Positions 1 to 6,570 of a DNA stretch of 12,481 nt are shown here, one piece after another. Source of the stretch: PWQG01 sp051747985 (lineage in GTDB: Bacteria; Pseudomonadota; Gammaproteobacteria; Pseudomonadales; Pseudohongiellaceae); assembly GCA_051747985.1 (NCBI GenBank), contig JBNJGU010000070.1, positions 1 to 12,481 on the forward strand, given 5' to 3'. Under the pieces are notes generated by a model. The model did not search any database. It was not told the DNA's origin and saw nothing but the letters and a program-made list of their open reading frames with translations. The position numbers and the translations under genes are program-made. Each line of letters begins with the position of its first letter. Position 1 is the stretch's first letter.

Positions 1-2040
1 CACCGGCACCTGCCACGGACCCACCATCTGGTCGCGGGCCACCATCCCGGTGATCGAGCGGTCACCGATGGTGATCAGGAAACTCTTGCTGGCCACGGCG
101 GGCAGGGACAGCACCCGCTCCACGGCCTCGGCCAGGTCAATGCCACCCGTATCGATGGTGACCCGCGGCTGCGTCAGTGTCTGTGCGTCGCGGTGCATCT
201 TCGGTGGCTTGCCGAACAACACATCCATGGGCAGATCGATGGGATGGTTGTCATAATGGCCATCGTGCAGTGTCAGCACCTGCTCATCGGTGGCCGTACC
301 GACCACGGCGAACGGACAGCGCTCGCGACGACAGATACGCTCGAAGCGCTCCGAGTGATCCGGATGAACGGCCAGTACATAACGCTCCTGGGCCTCGTTA
401 CACCAGATTTCCACCGGCGACATGCCCGGCTCCGCGCTGGGCACCTTGCGCAGTTCGAAACGCCCGCCACGCCCGCCATCCTTGACCAATTCCGGTAGTG
501 CGTTGGACAGGCCTCCCGCTCCCACGTCGTGGATGAAAGCAATCGGATTGTCCTCTCCAAGCTGCCAGCACTGATCGATGACTTCCTGGCAACGGCGCTG
601 CATCTCCGGATTCTCGCGTTGTACCGAGGCGAAATCCAGGTCGGCGCTGCTGGAACCGGTGGCCATGGACGATGCCGCGCCACCACCGAGGCCGATCAGC
701 ATGGCGGGGCCGCCCAGCACAATCAGATGCGCGCCGGGCACGATCTCGCGCTTCTCCACATGTTCCTCGCGGATATTGCCGTAGCCACCGGCAATCATGA
801 TCGGTTTGTTATAGCCCCGCACCTCACTACCGCCGGCCGTGACGACTTTCTCCTCATAGGTACGGAAGTAGCCACAGAGATTGGGGCGGCCGAATTCGTT
901 GTTGAACGCCGCGGCACCGATCGGGCCTTCCAGCATGATCCGAAGCGCCGGGGCAATATGGGCGGGCCTGCCGAAATCCTCTTCCCAGGGCTGTGGTAGC
1001 CCGGGAATGTGCAGGTTGGAGACGCTGAAGCCACACAGCCCGGCCTTGGGGCGCGAACCGGTACCGGTGGCACCCTCGTCCCGGATTTCCCCGCCGTTGC
1101 CGGTGGCGGCTCCCGGGAACGGGGCAATGGCCGTTGGATGATTGTGGGTCTCCACCTTCATCAGGATGTGCACGGCTTCGTCACTGTAACCGTATTCATG
1201 CGTCTCCGGCGCCGGCATGAAACGTGCCGCCTGTGGGCCGGCAATCACGGCGGCATTGTCCTTGTAGGCGGACAGCACACCGTCCGGGGAGACATGATGC
1301 GTGTTACGGATCATCGCGAACAGCGAATGCGGCTGGTCCACGCCGTCCAGGGTCCAGCTGGCATTGAAGATCTTGTGACGACAGTGCTCGGAATTGGCCT
1401 GGGCGAACATCATCAGTTCCACATCCGTGGGATCCCGTTGCAGGGCACGAAAACTGTCACACAGGTAGTCGATTTCATCGTCGGCCAGCGCCAGCCCCAT
1501 CGAGGCATTGGCCACCACCAGCGCCTCGCGGCCGCCTGTGAGCACCTCCACCGTCCGCACCGGCGCGGGCTGCTCATGCCGGAACAGCGTGCGGGCTTGG
1601 TCGGTGTCTCCGATCACGCCTTCCGTCATGCGGTCATGGATCAGACCGTCGATGGCCAGCAGCTCATCGTCACTGATGCCATCACTCAACGTCAGCTGCC
1701 AGACGATGCCGCGCTCGACCCGGGACACCAGATCCAGACCGCAATTGTGCAGGATGTCCGTGGCCTTGCTGGACCAGGGGGACAGCGTACCGGGCCGAGG
1801 GATCACGATGCGCTGCACCCCGCCCGCGGGACGTCGCTCTTCCTCCGGCGACTCGCCACCATCGTCCAGCAGCTCACCCAGCAGACGCCGCTCGGCGTCA
1901 TCCGGATCGCGATCGGTCTCCACAAAATACACATGATGGGCCGCCACCGCCGATACCGCGGGCACCCGTTCCCGCAGGCGCCGCAACCATCGGGTAGTTC
2001 GGAATTCGGAAAAGGCCCTGTTGCCATCCAGCACTATCAT
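1..2040 (-). CDS. purL: Phosphoribosylformylglycinamidine synthase, N-terminal 680 residues (cut by left edge)
   Basis: PurL makes FGAM from FGAR, glutamine and ATP, the fourth step of purine synthesis, in the cytosol. The visible 680 residues are about half of the roughly 1,290-residue single-chain proteobacterial form; the C-terminal part, including the glutamine amidotransferase domain, lies beyond position 1. Seen in the sequence: the N-terminal PurS-like domain with SPWSSKATDI (about 87-96), the linker region with ANSEHCRHK (215-223), and the first synthase domain with ETHNHPTAI (297-305) and GNGGEIRDE (314-322). Glycine-rich stretches follow at IAGGYGNIREEH and LIGLGGGAASS. The ATG at 2040 gives an N-terminus (MIVLDGNRAFSEFR) that aligns with E. 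coli PurL from its start. Its ribosome site is weak (GAGAG about 6 bases upstream). tadA ends 17 bp upstream on the same strand, so the two are probably cotranscribed. No frameshift or stop interrupts the frame. Confidence 0.97.
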   Translation of the reverse strand, partial: MIVLDGNRAFSEFRTTRWLRRLRERVPAVSAVAAHHVYFVETDRDPDDAERRLLGELLDDGGESPEEERRPAGGVQRIVIPRPGTLSPWSSKATDILHNCGLDLVSRVERGIVWQLTLSDGISDDELLAIDGLIHDRMTEGVIGDTDQARTLFRHEQPAPVRTVEVLTGGREALVVANASMGLALADDEIDYLCDSFRALQRDPTDVELMMFAQANSEHCRHKIFNASWTLDGVDQPHSLFAMIRNTHHVSPDGVLSAYKDNAAVIAGPQAARFMPAPETHEYGYSDEAVHILMKVETHNHPTAIAPFPGAATGNGGEIRDEGATGTGSRPKAGLCGFSVSNLHIPGLPQPWEEDFGRPAHIAPALRIMLEGPIGAAAFNNEFGRPNLCGYFRTYEEKVVTAGGSEVRGYNKPIMIAGGYGNIREEHVEKREIVPGAHLIVLGGPAMLIGLGGGAASSMATGSSSADLDFASVQRENPEMQRRCQEVIDQCWQLGEDNPIAFIHDVGAGGLSNALPELVKDGGRGGRFELRKVPSAEPGMSPVEIWCNEAQERYVLAVHPDHSERFERICRRERCPFAVVGTATDEQVLTLHDGHYDNHPIDLPMDVLFGKPPKMHRDAQTLTQPRVTIDTGGIDLAEAVERVLSLPAVASKSFLITIGDRSITGMVARDQMVGPWQVPV

Positions 2041-2057
2041 GGAATCTCTCGCTCTCG

Positions 2058-2519
2058 CTATCGGTTTCGACGGGCGCGGAAGAACCCGCGCATGAGATCG
2101 CCGCATTCATCGGCAAGGACACCCTCCAGCATGGCCGGATGGTGATTGTAACGGTCGCTGTCCAACAGGCGCCGCGCGCTGACCACCGCACCATATCGTG
2201 GCTCCCTGGCACCGAACACCAGCATGTCGACCCGGGCATGGACGATGGCGCCCACACACATGGTACAGGGCTCGATGGTCACATACAGAACACTGCCAGG
2301 CAGACGGTAATTGCCCTCCCGCCGGGCCGCATCCCGCAGCGCCACGATCTCGGCATGGGCCGTGGGGTCATGACGGCCGACCGGTTGATTGAACCCTTCG
2401 CCGAGCCGCTCGCCACCACGGACCACCACGGCTCCCACCGGGACTTCCCCGTGCCCGGCCGCTTCCCGGGCCAGCACCAGTGCACGGGCCATCCATCGGG
2501 CATGATCCGGGCTATCCAT
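2058..2519 (-). CDS. tadA: tRNA-specific adenosine deaminase TadA
   Basis: TadA deaminates the wobble adenosine A34 of tRNA-Arg(ACG) to inosine, using zinc. The CDA-fold zinc site is complete: HAE at residues 55-57 (His ligand and catalytic Glu) and PCTMC at 84-88 (two Cys ligands). Other family marks are GEVPVGAV near residue 24, the substrate-loop segment PVGRHDPTAHAE, YVTIEPC, and the C-terminal ADECGDLMRGFFRARR. The length of 153 residues suits the bacterial family. I chose the ATG at 2519 because it matches the E. coli N-terminus. An in-frame GTG at 2537 would add six residues (MNGPGC), and neither start has a strong ribosome site. purL starts 17 bp downstream. In many gammaproteobacteria mltF lies near tadA and purL, but here nothing separates the two genes. 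No clear promoter is visible in the 2538-2685 gap. Confidence 0.95.
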   Translation of the reverse strand: MDSPDHARWMARALVLAREAAGHGEVPVGAVVVRGGERLGEGFNQPVGRHDPTAHAEIVALRDAARREGNYRLPGSVLYVTIEPCTMCVGAIVHARVDMLVFGAREPRYGAVVSARRLLDSDRYNHHPAMLEGVLADECGDLMRGFFRARRNR

Positions 2520-2685
2520 ACAACCCGGCCCATTCACAGGCTGGCGGAGCCTCGGGTGTCCAGAGAGGTTTTTTCATGGTCAATACGGGCGGATACCAGT
2601 GCGGCGGCAGTGTTAACGGGTGCGAAGGATACCAGATTCCGGTGCATTTGTACGCTGCCCGGTCCGTGGGAAAGCGCTCGGTCGG

Positions 2686-3336
2686 TCATCCAGTCAGTCG
2701 GGAAAAGTAGGCCGTCTGGGTCGGTGGCCCGAGCTCCGGATCCTCGTCGCCGATGCCACCCAGAACCACCCGATAGCCGTTGCGCCGGGCGACACCCCTC
2801 GCCCACTGCCCGAACCGGGCACGATCCCATTCAAACTTGTGGTCGGCCTCGCGAAACTCGCCGGGATACAGATCAAACAGCGGATTGTATTCGCGGTTGG
2901 GCGTGGTCAGGTAGATCACCCCCGGGCGCATCTGCGCAAACACGACCCGCTCCGCCGCCGACAGCAGGCCCGGCTTGATATGCTCTATGGTTTCCACCAT
3001 GGCCGCGGCGTCATAGCCGCAAAGTGTCGGCTGTGGCTCGGTATAGGAGCCATTGCACAACGTCAATCGGGACAACGGAGCCTTGGGGTGGTCCTCCAGC
3101 ATCCGCCGGGCCTTCATCAGTGCGCCGGGGTCGCTTTCCAGGCCCACGATCTCCTCGAACTGACTTTCCGCGGCCAGGCGATGCAGCAACTGTCCCGAGC
3201 CACAACCGAGATCGAGAACCCGGCGCGCTCCACTGGCCCGGATGCGCTGTAACACCTGATCCAGGCGTCTTTCATGCAGCGCCGTGCCTCGTTCCATCAT
3301 CGACGAGGCGGACATTGAGTCGTCGTGCATCAGCAT
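2686..3336 (-). CDS. Hen1-like SAM-dependent RNA 3'-terminal ribose 2'-O-methyltransferase domain, stand-alone
   Basis: A class I SAM methyltransferase of about 216 residues that carries the Hen1 signature. Motif I is LDLGCGSG (41-48), with an acidic SAM-ribose contact in VGLESDP (64-70). The Hen1-type metal site is complete: ETIEH (Glu115, Glu118, His119) and the His of DHKFEWDR (His166), with TTPNREYN (144-151) between them. Known Hen1 enzymes methylate the 2'-OH of the 3'-terminal ribose using a metal held by two Glu and two His. In bacteria the domain is usually fused to an N-terminal half and paired with the RNA-repair enzyme Pnkp; both are absent here. The function is therefore inferred from the catalytic domain only. 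The start is uncertain: ATGs lie at 3336, 3330, 3315, 3300 and 3297, none with a convincing ribosome site, and the frame stays open to a TTG at 3474. Homologous sequence appears to begin near LHERRLDQ, so a start at or below 3336 is likely. A plainer alternative is a small-molecule methyltransferase. Confidence 0.82.
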   Translation of the reverse strand: MLMHDDSMSASSMMERGTALHERRLDQVLQRIRASGARRVLDLGCGSGQLLHRLAAESQFEEIVGLESDPGALMKARRMLEDHPKAPLSRLTLCNGSYTEPQPTLCGYDAAAMVETIEHIKPGLLSAAERVVFAQMRPGVIYLTTPNREYNPLFDLYPGEFREADHKFEWDRARFGQWARGVARRNGYRVVLGGIGDEDPELGPPTQTAYFSRLTG

Positions 3337-3644
3337 CTGGTGGGCTCTACCGTGAGCTCCCGGGTGGCCCGTTCGGGGTGAACCAGTTCTTTCAGCCACT
3401 TCATGGGCGGAATCCGGGAAAAAGCGGAATTCTACCCGTGTTGATGAAAAATTGCACTGCCCAGTATTCGCCAACCGATCATAGACGCATTCAGCGGCCT
3501 GATGCTTAGTGGCAATTACCCGCTCGACTTCGAAAAAAGGCCCGGCTCATATTCCTGGCATTGGCCTTTTTTAATTCAATCGGCAAGATTTCCTGGCAAT
3601 ACAGGAAACAGGGCTCCATTCATGTACTGAAACCTCACCCAACC
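3337..3644. other. Intergenic region between the Crp/Fnr gene and the Hen1-like gene
   Basis: About 308 bases without a convincing gene. It holds a 10-bp inverted repeat with flanking A and T tracts (3533-3572), listed separately as a terminator. The word TTCCTGGCA occurs twice (3552-3560 and 3590-3598). A 24-codon minus-strand frame (3330-3404) overlaps the Hen1-like start. The half nearest the Crp/Fnr gene is clearly richer in A+T than the flanking conserved genes. No strong promoter for the Hen1-like gene could be identified. Confidence 0.5.
3533..3572 (-). terminator. Candidate bidirectional intrinsic terminator downstream of the Crp/Fnr gene
   Basis: A perfect 10-bp inverted repeat: AAAAAAGGCC at 3533-3542 and GGCCTTTTTT at 3563-3572, separated by 20 bases. 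Because the arms are A-rich outside and T-rich outside, the hairpin ends in a U run on either strand. It lies 72 bp past the stop codon of the Crp/Fnr gene and before the Hen1-like gene, so it would end the Crp/Fnr transcript. The four-pair GC core and the long loop make it weaker than a classical terminator. Confidence 0.5.
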
Positions 3645-3652
3645 TCACCCAA
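3631..3652. repeat. Perfect 10-bp tandem duplication overlapping the Crp/Fnr stop codon
   Basis: AACCTCACCC occurs twice head to tail (3631-3640 and 3641-3650) and is followed by a further AA. The stop codon of the Crp/Fnr gene (TGA on the minus strand, 3645-3647) lies in the second copy, and the same TGA is repeated 10 bp downstream. It looks like a slippage duplication at the gene's end, with no evident coding consequence. Confidence 0.75.
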
Positions 3653-4409
3653 TAGAGGGCGGGCCAATAAGGCGCCCATAACTCTCGATACTCGCCTGGT
3701 AGCACCCGCAGGCTGCCGCTTCAAGCGCTTCGCGGTCCAATATTCTGATCATTCCACGACCGTACCGAATGATACCTTTACGTTGTAGCCTCGAAGCAGC
3801 TACAGTTATGGAGGATCTCCGTACTCCCAGCATTTCAGCTAGAACCCTGTGGATGAGTAATGGCAGATCATCTGTCAGAATGCGGTCATGATATAAGAGA
3901 AGTTCTCTCGCCAGTCGACTACCCACGTCATGATATCGGACGCACCCTGTTGATCGTGACAGCCCCTCGATGACAAAAGAAAGATAGCACCGCAAAATAC
4001 AGTGAAGTGCAGGATATTTGTCCAGTACCTGGGGGAACCTTCTACTATCCAGACGCAGAGCTGTACACGTAGTTTTTACTAATGCACGCTGAGGAACACG
4101 ATGAACACCCAGAATCAATCCTGCACCCAGCATGCCTTCTCTCCCTATATTCTCTGTTGCAAAGATGCCGCATGTGTCAATCTTCTGCATCATGGCGACA
4201 CTTCCAGCAATCGGAAAATAGGCATGTTCCAAGAGGTCACCGGCTTCACAGAGAACTGAATCGAAACTCAGAACAACAGGTTCGCACTGCGACAGAAAAT
4301 CGGCGCGCAGCCCCTTCGGCAAACGGTCAAGGAGACAATTAGAGACTTCTATTTCAGCCAAGGGTTCGGTTCTGTCCTTCATGGGCCATGATCGCCTGTT
4401 CTGACGCAT
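3645..4409 (-). CDS. Crp/Fnr-family transcriptional regulator
   Basis: A 254-residue regulator with the two-domain Crp/Fnr layout. The N-terminal cyclic-nucleotide-binding-like beta barrel covers about residues 25-140, with EAGDLLEHAYFPIAGSVAMM (55-74) and NIGREGMLG (88-95). A dimer helix follows, then a winged helix-turn-helix at about 182-228 containing VLAEMLGVRRSSITVAASRL and the wing GRGMIRILDREALE. The C-terminal CGCY (234-237) resembles a common subgroup of this family that typically ends with ACxCY. It lacks the N-terminal four-cysteine cluster that holds the iron-sulfur centre of Fnr, and I cannot see the cAMP-contact motif of Crp, so the signal is unknown. The ATG at 4409 has a weak purine-rich stretch (AGAGAAG) just upstream; an ATG at 4382 is the alternative. 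The gene is visibly more A+T-rich than guaA, guaB or purL, which hints at acquisition. Targets cannot be told from sequence; the neighbouring c-di-GMP genes are candidates. Confidence 0.88.
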   Translation of the reverse strand: MRQNRRSWPMKDRTEPLAEIEVSNCLLDRLPKGLRADFLSQCEPVVLSFDSVLCEAGDLLEHAYFPIAGSVAMMQKIDTCGIFATENIGREGMLGAGLILGVHRVPQRALVKTTCTALRLDSRRFPQVLDKYPALHCILRCYLSFVIEGLSRSTGCVRYHDVGSRLARELLLYHDRILTDDLPLLIHRVLAEMLGVRRSSITVAASRLQRKGIIRYGRGMIRILDREALEAAACGCYQASIESYGRLIGPPSIG

Positions 4410-4704
4410 CGCTTCTCTACGGAAAAATATTTCATTGGACGACCCCAGAAGTGGAATGTAGTGGGAATCAGATTATGCTGAATGAAATGGCTTGATCTGT
4501 ACGGTCACACACAATGCTTGCGACATACTGTATACGGGACAGAGAACTTGGACTACGCGTACGCATGGCCGTGACCTGGAACAGCCGTTTTGCTGGACGA
4601 AGACCGATCACACGATCCTTGTCCCCGTTGACCGGGCACGGAAGGCGTTACCGAATTAACCACAGATTAACCAGCGTCTTGTAATCCAACTTGTTGTGAT
4701 GCTT
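4410..4704. other. Intergenic region upstream of the Crp/Fnr gene and downstream of the EAL gene
   Basis: About 295 bases of relatively A+T-rich DNA with no gene I can support. On the minus strand a -10-like CATAAT (4472-4477) lies about 63 bp upstream of the Crp/Fnr start, but no good -35 partner is spaced properly. A helically phased direct repeat (4655-4673) is listed separately. No hairpin with a U run was found past the EAL gene's stop, so its transcript may continue through this region. Confidence 0.45.
4655..4673. repeat. Direct repeat ATTAACCA x2, 11-bp period
   Basis: ATTAACCA occurs at 4655-4662 and again at 4666-4673, separated by CAG. The period is therefore 11 bp, about one helical turn. 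Two identical words on one face of the helix are a common layout for regulator binding, but no regulator can be assigned, and the site lies downstream of the EAL gene rather than at a recognised promoter. Confidence 0.4.
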
Positions 4705-6570
4705 TCATCCCGCTTGTGTCCTGCTTCTGAGCAGAGCGATCGCGCCTTCGGGAAGCAAGGGTCGACTGAACAGGTATCCCTGTATAATATCGCACCCGAG
4801 GCCCTGCAACCGGGCCCGTTGCGCTTCGTACTCTACTCCCTCGGCCACGACCTTCAATCCGAAGCCATGAGCGATGCGGATGATTCCACCGACAAGATTG
4901 ACGACGCGCGTATCATGGGTCAGGTTGTCGATGAAGCTTTTGTCTATCTTGAGGATATCGATCGGAAGGTCCTTGAGCTTGCTCAACGACGAATAGCCCG
5001 TGCCGAAGTCATCCAGCGCAATGGCAATGTTGTGATTGCGAAACTCGCGCATGGTCTGGATCACCGCATCGATGTCGACCAGGATGGCTTCCTCGGTGAT
5101 CTCAAGGGTCAGGCTCTCGGGGGCCATTCCATGTTCCTTAAGGCGGTCGAGGACATAATCAACGAACCCTTGCTCTAAAAATTGATTGGGGGGGACGTTG
5201 ATCGCGACCCGGAAGGGCGCGTCCTCGGGCCGGAAGGGCCATCGAGGCACTTCCCCGCAGACCGTCGCGACCGACCATTCTGTCAGCATCCGTGACAATC
5301 GGGTATTCTGCTCGGCAATCGGTACGAAATCCGCCGGGCTCACCTCGCCCATCTCTGGATCGTGCCAGCGCGCGAGCGCCTCAAATCCCACTATGCGACT
5401 GCCGTCGACGGTCACCAATGGCTGATACTTATTGATCAGTTGATTATGCTGGAGCGCCGATTCAAGGTGTTGTGAAATCTTGTATCGGCGTAACGCCGTT
5501 TCTTCAGCCTCGTGACTGAAGACATACAGCCCTGCATGCGATCTCGATCCATTCAGGGCGGTTCTTGCTCTTTCCAGCAGGTCTTGGGGCGTCCGACCAT
5601 CCAGGGGCGAAAGACTGATACCGATATCGATATCCGGCCGGATCGCAATCCCTTCCAGCTCGATGGCACCGGATACCTTGTTGGCGATGGGCGTGACCGT
5701 CTCGAAAAGGTTGTACACTCCCGGCACCTTTATTACGGCGCCAAAAGTGTTATCGGTCAAGTGGCTGGCCGCAAGCACCCCGGTGTCATCGGCGATCAGC
5801 CGGTCAGCCAGACAGCACAGCACGATATCCCGGGTCGATCGGCCCTGGATCTTTGTAATCTCGTCGAGCGAGTTGAGGCGAAGGTACAAGATGGCCAGAT
5901 ACCCGTTCTTCTCTTCTGACTGGCGAATCAGGTGTTTGAGGGTAATACCGAACAGCACCACTCCGGGGAGGCCGGTAATACTGCCGCGATGGCTGCCCTG
6001 TTGATCCAGCTGATCGGAAATGCTCAAGTCATGATGGTTGTGGTTGATCAGTTCCTGCGCCAGGTGGCCAAAGGTTACCAGCCAGGCACGTTTTTCGCGC
6101 GAGAGATAGCGGGACTCGATGTCCATGATGTGCAGGGTGCCCAGGGGCTGGCCCGTGGGGCCCCGCAGAACGGTACCCATGTAGAAGCGAACAAACGGGC
6201 TGCCTGCAACAAGCCGATGATTTTTGAAGAAGTCATCGTCCAGGGCATCGGGGACTTCCAACAGATCCTGCTGCAGTGCATGGATACAGAAAGAATTCTC
6301 GCGGGGCATTTCTGACACCTTGATGCCTACGGTAGACTTGAACCACTGTCGGTCCTTGTCGATGAACGCTACCGCAACCATGGGAACCTTGAAGAACTTC
6401 GCGATAAGCTGCGTGAAGCGGTCGAAATACTTGTCCGGCGGGGTGTCCAGGATATCGAGAGAGCGGAGCTCGGCCAGTCGCGCGTTCTCGTCGAAGGGCG
6501 TCGGCCCATTCAAGGTAGTAGGGGGTGTGGCGACTCCATGAGCCTGTTTTAAGCTATCGAGTACATTCAT
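4705..6570 (-). CDS. GAF-(degenerate GGDEF)-EAL protein, predicted c-di-GMP phosphodiesterase
   Basis: A 621-residue soluble protein with no signal peptide or membrane segment. A GAF sensor domain spans about residues 44-175, with the marks FCIHAL (94-99), GSPFVRFYMG (123-132) and LGTLHIMD (143-150). A GGDEF-like domain (about 195-350) has TDNTF (272-276) where GGDEF should be, so it should not make c-di-GMP. The EAL domain (about 365-610) keeps the catalytic and metal set: EAL (397-399), Asn458 in AINVPP, Glu490 in LEITEE, the Asp pair of DDFGTGYSSL (520-529), Lys541 in ILKIDKSFI, the acidic residues of VAEGVE (575-580) and Gln597 in QGYLFSRPL. It should hydrolyse c-di-GMP to pGpG, with the GAF domain and perhaps the dead GGDEF domain as regulators. 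Its ATG overlaps the stop of the upstream cyclase gene (TAATG), which implies translational coupling. The GAF ligand is unknown. Confidence 0.93.
   Translation of the reverse strand: MNVLDSLKQAHGVATPPTTLNGPTPFDENARLAELRSLDILDTPPDKYFDRFTQLIAKFFKVPMVAVAFIDKDRQWFKSTVGIKVSEMPRENSFCIHALQQDLLEVPDALDDDFFKNHRLVAGSPFVRFYMGTVLRGPTGQPLGTLHIMDIESRYLSREKRAWLVTFGHLAQELINHNHHDLSISDQLDQQGSHRGSITGLPGVVLFGITLKHLIRQSEEKNGYLAILYLRLNSLDEITKIQGRSTRDIVLCCLADRLIADDTGVLAASHLTDNTFGAVIKVPGVYNLFETVTPIANKVSGAIELEGIAIRPDIDIGISLSPLDGRTPQDLLERARTALNGSRSHAGLYVFSHEAEETALRRYKISQHLESALQHNQLINKYQPLVTVDGSRIVGFEALARWHDPEMGEVSPADFVPIAEQNTRLSRMLTEWSVATVCGEVPRWPFRPEDAPFRVAINVPPNQFLEQGFVDYVLDRLKEHGMAPESLTLEITEEAILVDIDAVIQTMREFRNHNIAIALDDFGTGYSSLSKLKDLPIDILKIDKSFIDNLTHDTRVVNLVGGIIRIAHGFGLKVVAEGVEYEAQRARLQGLGCDIIQGYLFSRPLLPEGAIALLRSRTQAG

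Noticed and set aside
1009..2145. 378-codon plus-strand open frame across purL
   Set aside because: It is antisense to purL, which is unbroken, and the translation has no recognisable domain.
3337..3474. N-terminal extension of the Hen1-like protein from a TTG at 3474
   Set aside because: It has a rare start codon, no ribosome site and no similarity to the methyltransferase family; the catalytic domain is complete without it.
4484..4508. Fnr or Crp box upstream of the Crp/Fnr gene (TGATC ... GGTCA)
   Set aside because: The arms match only partly and neither the TTGAT-N4-ATCAA nor the TGTGA-N6-TCACA pattern is met.
4507..4570. Palindromic words (GTATAC, GCGTACGC) as a regulator site or promoter
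   Set aside because: These are short self-complementary words with no properly spaced -35/-10 pair or gene start nearby.
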